The notes beneath the pieces are model-generated. The model was not told the origin of the DNA and ran no database searches. It saw only the letters and a program-made list of their open reading frames with translations. Made by a program: the position numbers and the translations under genes. A stretch of 64,000 bases of DNA. It comes from Dehalococcoidia bacterium. Lineage in GTDB: Bacteria; Chloroflexota; Dehalococcoidia; GIF9; AB-539-J10. This document shows, piece by piece, positions 30,887-40,558 of this stretch; position 1 is the stretch's first letter, and the number at the start of each line of letters is the position of its first letter. The stretch spans positions 1 through 64,000 of the forward strand of contig SKVJ01000001.1 in assembly GCA_007129495.1 (NCBI GenBank). Direction: 5' to 3'.

Positions 30887-32152
30887 ATGATCACGATGGC
30901 GCAACTGGAGAACAAGAATCGCGATGAGGTCGAGGCGATCGCAAAAGAACAGGGCATGACGGGCTACTCCGTCATGAAGAAAGCCGAACTCATCAATCAT
31001 ATATTGAAGAGTCAGGCAGAACAGCAGGGAAACCTCTTTCTCCAGGGGATTCTCGAGATCATGGCCGATGGATATGGGTTCCTCAGGCAAGAGAGCTTCC
31101 TTCGGGGATCAAGCGACGTGTATGTCTCGAACTCCCAGATTCGCCGCTTCAATCTTCGTGACGGGGACCACGTGTGCGGTCAGGCGCGCCCACCCAAGGA
31201 AGGTGAGAAGTACTACGGCCTTCTTAGAGTCGAAAGCATTAACGGACTCGACCCCGAGACCGCGAAGAAGCGTCCAACTTTCTCCTCGCTGACTCCTTTG
31301 TTCCCGGAGAAGCGGATAGTGCTGGAGACGACTTCAGACGAATTGTCCACAAGGCTGATAGACCTTGTCGCCCCTATCGGACGCGGTCAAAGAGGCCTCA
31401 TCGTATCACCTCCGAAGGCGGGCAAGACCGTCCTTCTTCAAAAGATTGCCAATGGCATCGTCACCAATTATGCGGATATTCACCTGATTGTCTGCCTCAT
31501 CGGGGAGCGCCCCGAAGAGGTGACAGACATGAAGCGATCAGTCAACGGGGAAGTCATCGCCGCCACTTTTGATGAACCTGTAGAAACGCAGACGCGGGTT
31601 GCAGAACTGGCGCTCGAACGCTCCAAGCGTCTTGTGGAGTTAGGCAGAGATGTCGTAGTGCTGCTTGACGGCATCACACGCCTCACAAGAGCATACAACC
31701 TCGCGATGCCGGCAAGCGGCCGCACACTCTCGGGTGGTATCGACTCGGCGGCACTCCATCCACCCAAGCGCTTCTTCGGAACTGCCAGGAACACCGACCA
31801 GGGCGGCAGCCTGACTATTATCGCTACTTGTCTTGTCGACACCGGCAGCCGAATGGATGAACTGATCTACGAAGAGTTCAAGGGTACAGGTAACATGGAG
31901 TTACACTTGGACCGGAAGATGTCGGAGCGCCGCATGTTTCCAGCGATCAATATCATCCCAAGTGGTACGAGACGGGAAGAGTTGCTGCTTGACCCTGAGA
32001 CAGTGCGCCAGGTATGGTTGTTGCGCCGAATGGTCAGCATGCTCAACGATGAATCTCAAAACCTCGGAGAGGCCACAGAGCGTGTCCTGCAGCGGATGGC
32101 GAAGTCGCGGAACAATGCGGAGTTCCTCGCCAATCTCACCAAGGACATATAG
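30887..32152 (+). CDS. rho: Transcription termination factor Rho
   Basis: IGRGQRGLIVSPPKAGKTVLLQKIANGI, LDGITRLTRAYN, full-length colinear. Confidence 0.98.
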   Translation: MITMAQLENKNRDEVEAIAKEQGMTGYSVMKKAELINHILKSQAEQQGNLFLQGILEIMADGYGFLRQESFLRGSSDVYVSNSQIRRFNLRDGDHVCGQARPPKEGEKYYGLLRVESINGLDPETAKKRPTFSSLTPLFPEKRIVLETTSDELSTRLIDLVAPIGRGQRGLIVSPPKAGKTVLLQKIANGIVTNYADIHLIVCLIGERPEEVTDMKRSVNGEVIAATFDEPVETQTRVAELALERSKRLVELGRDVVVLLDGITRLTRAYNLAMPASGRTLSGGIDSAALHPPKRFFGTARNTDQGGSLTIIATCLVDTGSRMDELIYEEFKGTGNMELHLDRKMSERRMFPAINIIPSGTRREELLLDPETVRQVWLLRRMVSMLNDESQNLGEATERVLQRMAKSRNNAEFLANLTKDI

Positions 32153-32203
32153 CCTCCCCGAAGTCTTCTGGCGCCTCCTTGGGCGTGTCGGAACTGATGA
32201 AGA

Positions 32204-32377
32204 ATGGCACGTAAACGACCAAACCGATTTGACCTCATGCGCATCCGCGTCAAGCAGGCGCTCGGTCTCAACGTCATATTGTGCGACAGCTGCAAGTGGA
32301 ACTGGCGCAGTGCATGCCACAGGCGTGAGCGCCCTCAAGCTACCTGGTGCCCCGACTACTCCAAGAAAGGGGGTTGA
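32204..32377 (+). CDS. Small 57-aa putative zinc-binding protein MARKRPNRFDLMRIRVKQALGLNVILCDSCKWNWRSACHRRERPQATWCPDYSKKGG
   Basis: Read directly; CDSC-x7-C-x10-C four-cysteine pattern; fills the gap between rho and the convergent thiolase; absent from the ORF track. Confidence 0.6.
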   Translation: MARKRPNRFDLMRIRVKQALGLNVILCDSCKWNWRSACHRRERPQATWCPDYSKKGG

Positions 32378-33673
32378 TCAGGCTTCGCTCTCGAACACTG
32401 CCGCCATCCCCTGGCCGCCCCCGATACACATACTCACCAGCCCGTACTTAAGACCTCGGTGAGCCATATCGTGCATCAGTGTGACCACCTGCCGCGCTCC
32501 TGTGCAACCGATCGGATGGCCAAGTGAGATACCACTACCGTGGGGATTGGTCTTCTCCATGTCAAGGCTCAGTTCCTGTATACACGCCGCAGCCTGAGCG
32601 GCAAATGCCTCGTTCAGTTCTACCACATCGAGATCTGCAACTGACAGGCCAGCGCGTGAAAGGGCCTTACGAATCGCCGGTATGGGACCGATACCCATGT
32701 ATTTCGGATCCACTCCGCCAGATGCAAACGACTTGATACTCACTACGGGCGTAAGTCCCAATTCATTCGCCTTTTCACGAGTCATCATGACAACCGCGGC
32801 CGCGGCATCATTGATGCCGGATGAATTGCCTGCCGTGACAGTGCCGTTTGGCCGGAAGGCAGGTTTGAGTGCAGCCATCTTCTCCTTGCTGGTATCCAGG
32901 GGACGCTCGTCAGTATCAAACACCAGCGGCGGGCCCTTGCGTTGCGGTAATTCAACCGGGAGGATCTCCTGTTTGAATACACCTGCCGCGATAGCGGCGC
33001 ACGCCCGCTGATGGCTCAATGCTCCAATCTCATCCTGCAGCTCACGGGTAATTCCGTAGAGCGCGGCCACCTCTTCGGCTGTGTTCCCCATGTGAAACCC
33101 ATAGAAGATCTCCCACAACCCGTCGAATACCATCAAGTCACGCAACTCCCCCAGTCCATCGACATCCATTCTGTAACCCCAACGTGCTTTCGGAAGAGCG
33201 TAGGGCGCACAACTCATGTTTTCCATACCACCTGCGACTACAACATCTGCTTCACCAAGCATGATAGGCTGTGCGCCGACCGTGATCGCCTTCAGGCCAG
33301 ATCCACAGACCTTATTAACCGTAAACGCGGGCGTCTCCTTTGGTATCCCAGACCGGATGCAAGCCTGGCGCGCGGCATTCTGTCCAAGCCCAGCCTGCAA
33401 TACGTTGCCCATAACGACTTCGTCAACCTGTACAGGTTGCAATCCGCCATCATATGCATAGAACTGCTGCTCCAGTTCTGTCACACCGGCTTCCTTTACC
33501 CGGTCCGGGCTGACGTCCTGAAACCACTTTCCAGTCTGCGGCCTGAGCCCTGCACGCCTCAAGGCCTCCCGCATGACCAATGACCCCAGATCGATGGCAG
33601 GGATATCTTTGAGGCTGCCACCAAATGCACCAATGGCTGTTCGGCAACCACTTACTATTACGACGTCTCGCAT
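32378..33673 (-). CDS. Acetyl-CoA acetyltransferase (thiolase)
   Basis: VNKVCGSGLKAI, GSGISLGHPIGCTGARQV, CIGGGQGMA; start MRDVVIVSGCRTAIG with GAAAGGAG SD. Confidence 0.96.
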   Translation of the reverse strand: MRDVVIVSGCRTAIGAFGGSLKDIPAIDLGSLVMREALRRAGLRPQTGKWFQDVSPDRVKEAGVTELEQQFYAYDGGLQPVQVDEVVMGNVLQAGLGQNAARQACIRSGIPKETPAFTVNKVCGSGLKAITVGAQPIMLGEADVVVAGGMENMSCAPYALPKARWGYRMDVDGLGELRDLMVFDGLWEIFYGFHMGNTAEEVAALYGITRELQDEIGALSHQRACAAIAAGVFKQEILPVELPQRKGPPLVFDTDERPLDTSKEKMAALKPAFRPNGTVTAGNSSGINDAAAAVVMMTREKANELGLTPVVSIKSFASGGVDPKYMGIGPIPAIRKALSRAGLSVADLDVVELNEAFAAQAAACIQELSLDMEKTNPHGSGISLGHPIGCTGARQVVTLMHDMAHRGLKYGLVSMCIGGGQGMAAVFESEA

Positions 33674-33882
33674 GATTCTCCTTTCTCCACGTTCAATCAA
33701 ACAGACATTGTGCCCGAAATGCGCTGGACAGGCAAACCAATGCCAGACAGCGCACATATGGCAGGGGTTGCACATTGCGCCTCTCCAAGTGGTGTCATAC
33801 AATGGTCTACTCGATCCTGCAGCGGTGTCGCGACCGTTCTGCCTTGCAAGTCGACACATCACAGACATGAGGAGGCCAGACC

Positions 33883-34521
33883 ATGGCATGGAATCGCAGA
33901 GATATCTCAGATGCCGTTCAGAATGGCGATGATCAACAGACGGTAAAACTCGTCAAGGAGGCCATCGACGAGGGAATCCCGGCAACAACGGTGCTGGATG
34001 AGGGGCTGGTTCCCGGCATACAGCAGTTGGGTGCTCTATTTCAAGACGGAGAGGTTTTCCTCCCTGAGGTCCTTATCGCTTGCCGCGCAATGGACAGAGG
34101 AGTGGAAGAGCTCAAGCCCTATCTGTCGGTCGGCGACACTCACAAGAAGGGAAAGGTCGTCCTGGGAACCGTTGAGGGCGACCTGCATGACATCGGTAAG
34201 AACATCGTGCGAATAATGCTGGAGTGTGGGGGATTCGAGGTGATAGATCTGGGAGTCGATGTACCTGCATCTCACTTCGTGGATGCCGTGAAACAGCACT
34301 CCCCTGACATAGTTGGATTGTCGGCTTTGCTCACCATTACCATGATCAACATGAGAGAGGTACTGGATGCCCTGGAGAAGTCAGGACTCAGGGACCGCGT
34401 CAAGGTGATGATTGGTGGGGCTCCGATCACTCGCGAATATGCCGATCAGATCGGAGTCGAAGGTTTCGCCGAGGACTGTGCCGCAGCAGTCGATGAAGCG
34501 ACACGACTTGTCGCGGCGTAG
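33883..34521 (+). CDS. Corrinoid (cobalamin-binding) protein of methyltransferase type
   Basis: GTVEGDLHDIGKNIVRIMLECGGFEVIDLGVDVP = DxHxxG cobalamin-binding motif. Confidence 0.93.
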   Translation: MAWNRRDISDAVQNGDDQQTVKLVKEAIDEGIPATTVLDEGLVPGIQQLGALFQDGEVFLPEVLIACRAMDRGVEELKPYLSVGDTHKKGKVVLGTVEGDLHDIGKNIVRIMLECGGFEVIDLGVDVPASHFVDAVKQHSPDIVGLSALLTITMINMREVLDALEKSGLRDRVKVMIGGAPITREYADQIGVEGFAEDCAAAVDEATRLVAA

Positions 34522-34547
34522 CGGGAAGCGCAAGAAGGAAGCACGTG

Positions 34548-35732
34548 ATGGAAGCATCGCTGAGACAACGGTTCCTGGATATCTGCAGATTCAAGCGCAC
34601 AGGCGATCTCTGTCTCCTTGCACCATGGCTCAACGATTTCTGGATGGAAACACCCGAGGTATGGGTGAAGCAAGGGGCACCCGCCGAACTGATGGACTCG
34701 CGTACGCTGCGCGACTACCTCGAGTTTGAACACATACGCGTTCTACGCGAGATCCAGACCGGCCTATTCATGGACAAACGACTCAACGTGCTGGGCCGGA
34801 ATTACGTCTATGCGATCCCTCCCATTGTCCCGACCTACGAAACGAGGAGGCTCTGTGACGATGAGCACACGATTTCACTTGTAAATGAAGGGGGGCAGGT
34901 GGTTCGCATCGATAAGCGTGACCCGCAGAAGATGCCGATGTATCTGGACCACCCGGTGAAGGATTGGGAGACCTGGCGGGAGTACAAGAAGCGACTGAAC
35001 CCATACGCTCCGGAACGGTTCCCCGCCGACTGGAAGGACTACGCAGCCCGGATGAAGGGCAAGGACGAGCCTCTGTTGCTTAATGTGGGCAGCTTCTTCG
35101 GTTTCCTGCGTGAATGGATGGGCCTGGAACCTCTCTTATATGCGTTTCACGACGATCCGATGTTGATTGAGGACATGATGGATACGCTGTGCGACATGGA
35201 GGTCACCTGCATCACACAAGCCATGAAGGACATCCGAGTGGATGCCGCAGCTTTCTGGGAGGACATGGCTTTCAGATCCGGGCCGCTTATCTCGCCTAAG
35301 ATGTTTCGACAATTCATGATGCCTCGCTACAAGGTGATTACTGACCTGCTTCGTTCCAAAGGAGTCGATATCATCTTTGTCGACAGCGACGGTGGTTTGA
35401 ACCAACTGATACCGCTATGGCTGGAATGTGGTATCAACTTCTTCTGGCCGCTTGAGTGTGCTGCAGGTAATGACGCGGTGTCGCTGCGAAAGCAGTACGG
35501 AAAGGATGCAATTCTCGGAGGGAATATCGACAAGCGAGCCTTGCTAAAAGATAAGAATGTCATTCGCGACGAGGTAATGTCCAAGGTACCATACCTTCTG
35601 GAGACAGGGGGTTACTTCCCCTCGGTTGACCACTTCGTCCCACCGGACGTTCCGTTCGAGAATTACGTCTGCCTCATCAACCTACTGCGCGAGGTTGCGG
35701 GGATGCCTCCCCTTAAGAGGACGCTGGTTTAG
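34548..35732 (+). CDS. Uroporphyrinogen decarboxylase-like (MtaA/CmuA-type) methyltransferase
   Basis: URO-D fold pattern (PLISPKMFRQFMMPRYKVITDLLRSKGVDIIFVDSDGG); adjacent to a corrinoid protein. Confidence 0.8.
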   Translation: MEASLRQRFLDICRFKRTGDLCLLAPWLNDFWMETPEVWVKQGAPAELMDSRTLRDYLEFEHIRVLREIQTGLFMDKRLNVLGRNYVYAIPPIVPTYETRRLCDDEHTISLVNEGGQVVRIDKRDPQKMPMYLDHPVKDWETWREYKKRLNPYAPERFPADWKDYAARMKGKDEPLLLNVGSFFGFLREWMGLEPLLYAFHDDPMLIEDMMDTLCDMEVTCITQAMKDIRVDAAAFWEDMAFRSGPLISPKMFRQFMMPRYKVITDLLRSKGVDIIFVDSDGGLNQLIPLWLECGINFFWPLECAAGNDAVSLRKQYGKDAILGGNIDKRALLKDKNVIRDEVMSKVPYLLETGGYFPSVDHFVPPDVPFENYVCLINLLREVAGMPPLKRTLV

Positions 35733-36612
35733 AGGGAAAACGCTTCAGCGCTTCAAGCATCGCGTACATTCGCGCATAGGCATCGCCAGCCCGATGATCG
35801 GCATGCTCCAGTTGCTGGCCAAGCGACGAAAACTCTTCGATGAGATCCGACCTGTTACGCTCTTCGACGAGATGGGCGAAGTGGGCTGCGCTCTCCTGCA
35901 GGGAAGTCGCAACGGCAGTCGCAGCAGGAAGCGCGGCCAGGAGAGTGCCATACAATTCACTGCCCTCGCAAAGCATACTCTCAGTGAGAGAAATGAGAAC
36001 CTCGAGCGATGTGCCACTCACCTCACGTGCGATCCCGAACTGCCCACTTGCCAGAACAGACCTTGCCACCATGGCCACCACAAGGGCGGGCAGTCCAAGA
36101 ACGACCGACATCACCTCATCATGCGTCTGCGGGTCCATCATTGCCACACGAGCGCCAAGTGGCTCGATGTATCGCCGGACCTTCTCTGAGAGCAGTTCAG
36201 CCGCCTGATTACCCGGCACAAGAATAACATTGTGCCCCGCCAGACCCTCCGCTCCTGAACCGAACATAGGATGAACACCAAGGAAGCGAGCATGCGGCAT
36301 GAACATGTCGGCAGTCCGCTGGGGAGCTACTTTGAGCGAGCTGAGATCGATAACAGCCTGGGACTCGGTCACATGTGGCCCAATATCCCTGATAACTGCT
36401 TCGACTGCATGCATAGGAACGGACATGATAATGAGATCCACACTCCCAACATCCGAGTACCCGGCCACAGCACAACGATCCATAGTGTTCGCCAGTCTCT
36501 GGACGGCCTCGGGTCGCCGACCTATAAGGAGTAGATGGTGGCCTTGCTCATGTAACAGGGTGGCAAACCAGCTTCCCAATTTGCCCGCAGCTCCAATAAT
36601 CGCGATTCTCAC
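35713..36612 (-). CDS. tyrA: Prephenate dehydrogenase
   Basis: MRIAIIGAAGKLGSWFATLLHEQGH, HPMFGSG; last gene of the aro operon. Confidence 0.85.
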   Translation of the reverse strand: MRIAIIGAAGKLGSWFATLLHEQGHHLLLIGRRPEAVQRLANTMDRCAVAGYSDVGSVDLIIMSVPMHAVEAVIRDIGPHVTESQAVIDLSSLKVAPQRTADMFMPHARFLGVHPMFGSGAEGLAGHNVILVPGNQAAELLSEKVRRYIEPLGARVAMMDPQTHDEVMSVVLGLPALVVAMVARSVLASGQFGIAREVSGTSLEVLISLTESMLCEGSELYGTLLAALPAATAVATSLQESAAHFAHLVEERNRSDLIEEFSSLGQQLEHADHRAGDAYARMYAMLEALKRFPSKPASS

Positions 36613-37694
36613 AATGTCTTCCAGATCGGCTTTGCCTTCGGATACGAACCCAGTACTCGCAAGAATATGCAGTACGGCTCAATGCCTTTCAAGGCCACGC
36701 TGCATTGTGGATCGAGTCGATGGCCTTCAAAGTCCAAATAGAAGTTGTACTCCCACGGTTGCTGTCGCGTAGGCCGCGACTCAATCTTGGTAAGATTTAT
36801 CCCCGATTCTGCCAAAACGCGCAAGGCTTCATACAGTGCACCGGGTTCGTGTCGTACAGAAAAGACGATAGAGGTCTTATCGGTTCCAGAAGGCGGGACG
36901 TCACGCTTGGATAGAATGAAGAACCTTGTGTAGTTGTTCTTGCTGTCTTCTATGCCGGTCGCAACAAGCCGCATCCCATAGAGTTCTGCGGCACGAGCAC
37001 CAGCTACCGCACCAGCATCCTGAGTGTGCTGCTCGCTGACCATCTTGACACTGCCCGCAGTGTCATATGCCGGAATCAGTTCACAGTCCAGATGCATCAG
37101 AAAACTGCGACACTGCGCCAATGCCTGTGGATGAGAATACACACGACGAATATCGCCAAGCGTCACGCCGGGCCAGGCAATAAGACAGTGAACAATACGC
37201 AGTGCCGTTTCTCCACATACGCGCACGTCATAGTCGAGGAAGAGATCATACACCCGGCTTATACTACCCTCGGATGAATTCTCGACAGGCACTATGCCGA
37301 ACCTGGTGCGCTCTTCGGCAACAGAAGTGAACACATCGTCGAAACTCTCACACGGGCAGGTAGTAACAGCCCGACCAAAGAACTCCAGCGCAGCTTCCTC
37401 ACTGAACGCCCCCGGCTCTCCCTGAAATGCTACGGTAGTGTGTTGCACCGACTTCGATGCCTCTATGACACGCTCGTAGACACGCGCGACGTCCTGCTCA
37501 TCCACTCCAAACTCACGGGCAAGGGCACGAACGCGCTCGACGACCTGGCGCTCTCTCTCCGCATCCACAATGGGAAGGCCAGCTTCGTTCTTCGTTTCAC
37601 CTATAGACCCTGAGAGCTTCAGTCGATCGGCCAGTAGTCGAACGAGCTCTCTATCCGTATCGTTGATTTGGGCGCGAAGCTCGTCCAGGTTCAT
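36609..37694 (-). CDS. pheA: Bifunctional chorismate mutase / prephenate dehydratase
   Basis: Chorismate mutase N-terminus; VAFQGEPGAFSEEAA, NNYTRFFIL, ESRPTRQQPWEYNFYLDFEGH (ACT). Confidence 0.96.
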   Translation of the reverse strand: MNLDELRAQINDTDRELVRLLADRLKLSGSIGETKNEAGLPIVDAERERQVVERVRALAREFGVDEQDVARVYERVIEASKSVQHTTVAFQGEPGAFSEEAALEFFGRAVTTCPCESFDDVFTSVAEERTRFGIVPVENSSEGSISRVYDLFLDYDVRVCGETALRIVHCLIAWPGVTLGDIRRVYSHPQALAQCRSFLMHLDCELIPAYDTAGSVKMVSEQHTQDAGAVAGARAAELYGMRLVATGIEDSKNNYTRFFILSKRDVPPSGTDKTSIVFSVRHEPGALYEALRVLAESGINLTKIESRPTRQQPWEYNFYLDFEGHRLDPQCSVALKGIEPYCIFLRVLGSYPKAKPIWKTL

Positions 37695-38782
37695 ACTACT
37701 ACCCTCGGCATCAGACCGGCCCGGAGAGCAAGATCGCACACTACGCAGGCAACCACCGCCTCCACCACTACGACCGCACGAGGCACGATACATGTATCAT
37801 GTCGGCCTCGGATGACAAGATCAACTGCCGTCCCCTTGTCCAGGTCCACCGTGGATTGTGCACGACTGATTGACGGCGTAGGCTTGAAACCCACACGGAG
37901 CACCACAGGCATCCCTGTCGACATGCCGCCCAGGATGCCACCCGAGTCATTCCTGGCCGTGACAACACGGCCATCACGAACGGCAAACGGATCATTCCCC
38001 TCCGAACCCCGCACCTGGCACAGAGCGAAACCTGATCCGAATTCGATACCTTTCACCGCTGGTATGGAAAATACGCCGCGCGCGACTTCACCCTCCAGTC
38101 CCGCGAACACGGGTTCACCGATTCCGACAGGCAAACCGAGCACGACACATTCAACGATTCCGCCAACGCTGTCGCCCTGCGCTCTCGCTGCTTCAATAAC
38201 CTTGCCCATCAAGGCCGAACTGGCCTCGTCGCAGCAACCCAAACTGTCCTTTCCGCTCAGCACCCGAATCGATTTCGGATCGCACGGCGGCGCCTCGACC
38301 CCACCAATACCAACGGTATGCGCACATACTTCAACGCCGATTCGCGCAAGTGCGGCCCGTGCCACAGCCCCTGCCATAACGAAGCCAACTGTGATGCGTC
38401 CAGAGAATCGCCCTCCGCCTCGCGGATCGTTATAACCACCGTACTTGATCCCGGCAGGATAGTCAGCATGTCCTGGCCGGGGAGTTCGCATGTATTCACT
38501 GTACTCGTGAGACTCGATATCAGCATTGTCAACCAGCATACAGATCGGAGCGCCGGTAGTGTGGCCTTGATACACGCCGGAGAGGACACGGGCGATGTCC
38601 GCTTCCCTCCGGGGCGTCGCTCCCATCTGATCCCTGGCTCGCCTGCGGTCGAGGTCGTTCTGTATCATGTCGACCTCGAGATTCACGCCGGCTGGGCAAC
38701 CTTCCACCACCACGCCAATACATTTCCCGTGACTCTCACCAAAACTGGTAATGCGGAATAACAGGCCAAGGTTATCACTCAT
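37691..38782 (-). CDS. aroC: Chorismate synthase
   Basis: FRITSFGESHGKCIGVVVEGCPAG, DPRGGGRFSGRIT. Confidence 0.98.
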   Translation of the reverse strand: MSDNLGLLFRITSFGESHGKCIGVVVEGCPAGVNLEVDMIQNDLDRRRARDQMGATPRREADIARVLSGVYQGHTTGAPICMLVDNADIESHEYSEYMRTPRPGHADYPAGIKYGGYNDPRGGGRFSGRITVGFVMAGAVARAALARIGVEVCAHTVGIGGVEAPPCDPKSIRVLSGKDSLGCCDEASSALMGKVIEAARAQGDSVGGIVECVVLGLPVGIGEPVFAGLEGEVARGVFSIPAVKGIEFGSGFALCQVRGSEGNDPFAVRDGRVVTARNDSGGILGGMSTGMPVVLRVGFKPTPSISRAQSTVDLDKGTAVDLVIRGRHDTCIVPRAVVVVEAVVACVVCDLALRAGLMPRVVV

Positions 38783-40037
38783 CTAACTGCACCTTCACTC
38801 CAAGGCTGCTCAAGCTGTCCCAGAAACCAGGAAAGGTCTTCGATACGCATCCGGCATCTTCGACAACGATGTCGCCAATTGCTGCACCGATCACACCAAA
38901 CGCCATAGCGATGCGGTGGTCACCTGCGGACGATATCACGCCACCGCGCACGGCGCCACCCCACACTCTCATTTCGTCAGCCTCGACCTCCACGCGAACG
39001 CCCAGACGAGTCAGCCCCTCAGTCATTGCTGCCACCCGATCGGACTCCTTGTCGCGCGCCCGGGCGATGCCGGTGAGCCGTGTGACGCCCTCAGCGGTGG
39101 CTGCCAGGATACAGGCTACAGGGAGTAAATCTATCGACTCCGCAAGGTCAAATGTGTCTCCTTCCAGTGCCGACTTTCTCGTTGTCACGCCAGTGCTGTC
39201 AACCAGTACCTGCGCGTTGATTCGCTGGAGCAACTCAACCATCATAGTATCGGCCTGAAGGCTCGTGCGGCAGAGACCGAGAACCCGCACCTCTCCTGCC
39301 AGTGCTCCGAGTCCGAGTAGTGCCGCCCCTGTGGACCAGTCGCCCTCCACTGTGTAGCGGGTCGGCATATACGCTCCGGCCGGCACTGCAAACCTGCGCC
39401 CACCTTCAGATACGCAAACTTCAACCCCAAACTCGCGCATACACGACAGCGTCATCTGAACGTACCGCTCGGAAACGACTTCCGACGATACATCAATACG
39501 AAGGCCTTGGTCATACCGGGGTCCCGACAGTAAAATAGCCGAAAGAAACTGCGAACTGACATCCCCCCGCAACCGGACATGCCCCGTCTGCTGTCGACGC
39601 CCGCAGACAATCAACGTCCCGGTAAGTGAATCGAAGTCACACTCAGCACCGAGCTGTCTAATGGCTTCTACCAAAGGCTGCATAGGTCTTCGTGCGAGGG
39701 ACGGAGCGCACCGCAGGATAGTCCGGCCAGGGATGGTCGCAGCCAGAGCCGCCAGGAATCGGAAGGTGGCGCCGGACTCCCGGCACCATAGCGGCGCGGA
39801 ATCAGGACGAAGACACCCACCTCTGATCACAATCCCCTGTTCAGACTCGGACACGCCAGCCCCCAGCCCTCGAACGCAATCTAATACCGCAGTTGAATCA
39901 TCCGATTGAAGTGCCCCTGCTATCAGGCTTTCGCCTTCCGCCATCGCAGCACACAACGCCGCGCGGATCGTATAGCTCTTGGAGCCGGGAGCATGTACAA
40001 CTCCTTCAGCAGCACTCATTGAAACGCGCGCTCTCAC
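38775..40037 (-). CDS. aroA: 3-phosphoshikimate 1-carboxyvinyltransferase (EPSP synthase)
   Basis: VHAPGSKSYTIRAALCAAMAEGES, DHRIAMAFGVIGA; GTG start overlapping the aroK stop as GTGA. Confidence 0.96.
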   Translation of the reverse strand: MRARVSMSAAEGVVHAPGSKSYTIRAALCAAMAEGESLIAGALQSDDSTAVLDCVRGLGAGVSESEQGIVIRGGCLRPDSAPLWCRESGATFRFLAALAATIPGRTILRCAPSLARRPMQPLVEAIRQLGAECDFDSLTGTLIVCGRRQQTGHVRLRGDVSSQFLSAILLSGPRYDQGLRIDVSSEVVSERYVQMTLSCMREFGVEVCVSEGGRRFAVPAGAYMPTRYTVEGDWSTGAALLGLGALAGEVRVLGLCRTSLQADTMMVELLQRINAQVLVDSTGVTTRKSALEGDTFDLAESIDLLPVACILAATAEGVTRLTGIARARDKESDRVAAMTEGLTRLGVRVEVEADEMRVWGGAVRGGVISSAGDHRIAMAFGVIGAAIGDIVVEDAGCVSKTFPGFWDSLSSLGVKVQLDE

Positions 40038-40558
40038 AGTTGTTTCAGCCTCTCCTCTGTTGTCTGAAGTATCTGTTCCACCGTAAGGCCATCCGTCTGC
40101 ACTGTAATGTCGGCTGCTGCGCAATAAGCAGGAAGGCGCTGTTCCATCAACTCCCTCACTCGCGTCTCCTGATCATCGGTATCCAGCAGGGGCCTCACCC
40201 GGCTGCCAGGCCTGAGCCGCTGAATCACGGCACGCGGTGTCACATCCAGAAACACCACGATTGACGATGCCCTGAGGGCAGCAACATTCTCATGCCGCAA
40301 TACAACACCACCACCACAGGAAATAACGCAATCACGCATTTGTGCTGCCTGCTCGACTACTTCAGATTCAATTTCGCGAAACCGTTCCTCGCTTTGCAGT
40401 GCGAATATGTCTGCAACAGTCATTCCGGCCCGCTGTTCGACAAGGACATCCGTCTCCACAAACGACTTCTCCAAGCGTGCGGCAAGACCGCGTCCAATGG
40501 TGGACTTTCCTGCACCCATGAATCCTATCAGGGCAACGTTAGTGTGAGCCATGTCCAA
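40034..40558 (-). CDS. aroK: Shikimate kinase
   Basis: IGFMGAGKSTIGRGLAARLEKSFVETDVLVE; RPLL. Confidence 0.96.
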   Translation of the reverse strand: MDMAHTNVALIGFMGAGKSTIGRGLAARLEKSFVETDVLVEQRAGMTVADIFALQSEERFREIESEVVEQAAQMRDCVISCGGGVVLRHENVAALRASSIVVFLDVTPRAVIQRLRPGSRVRPLLDTDDQETRVRELMEQRLPAYCAAADITVQTDGLTVEQILQTTEERLKQL

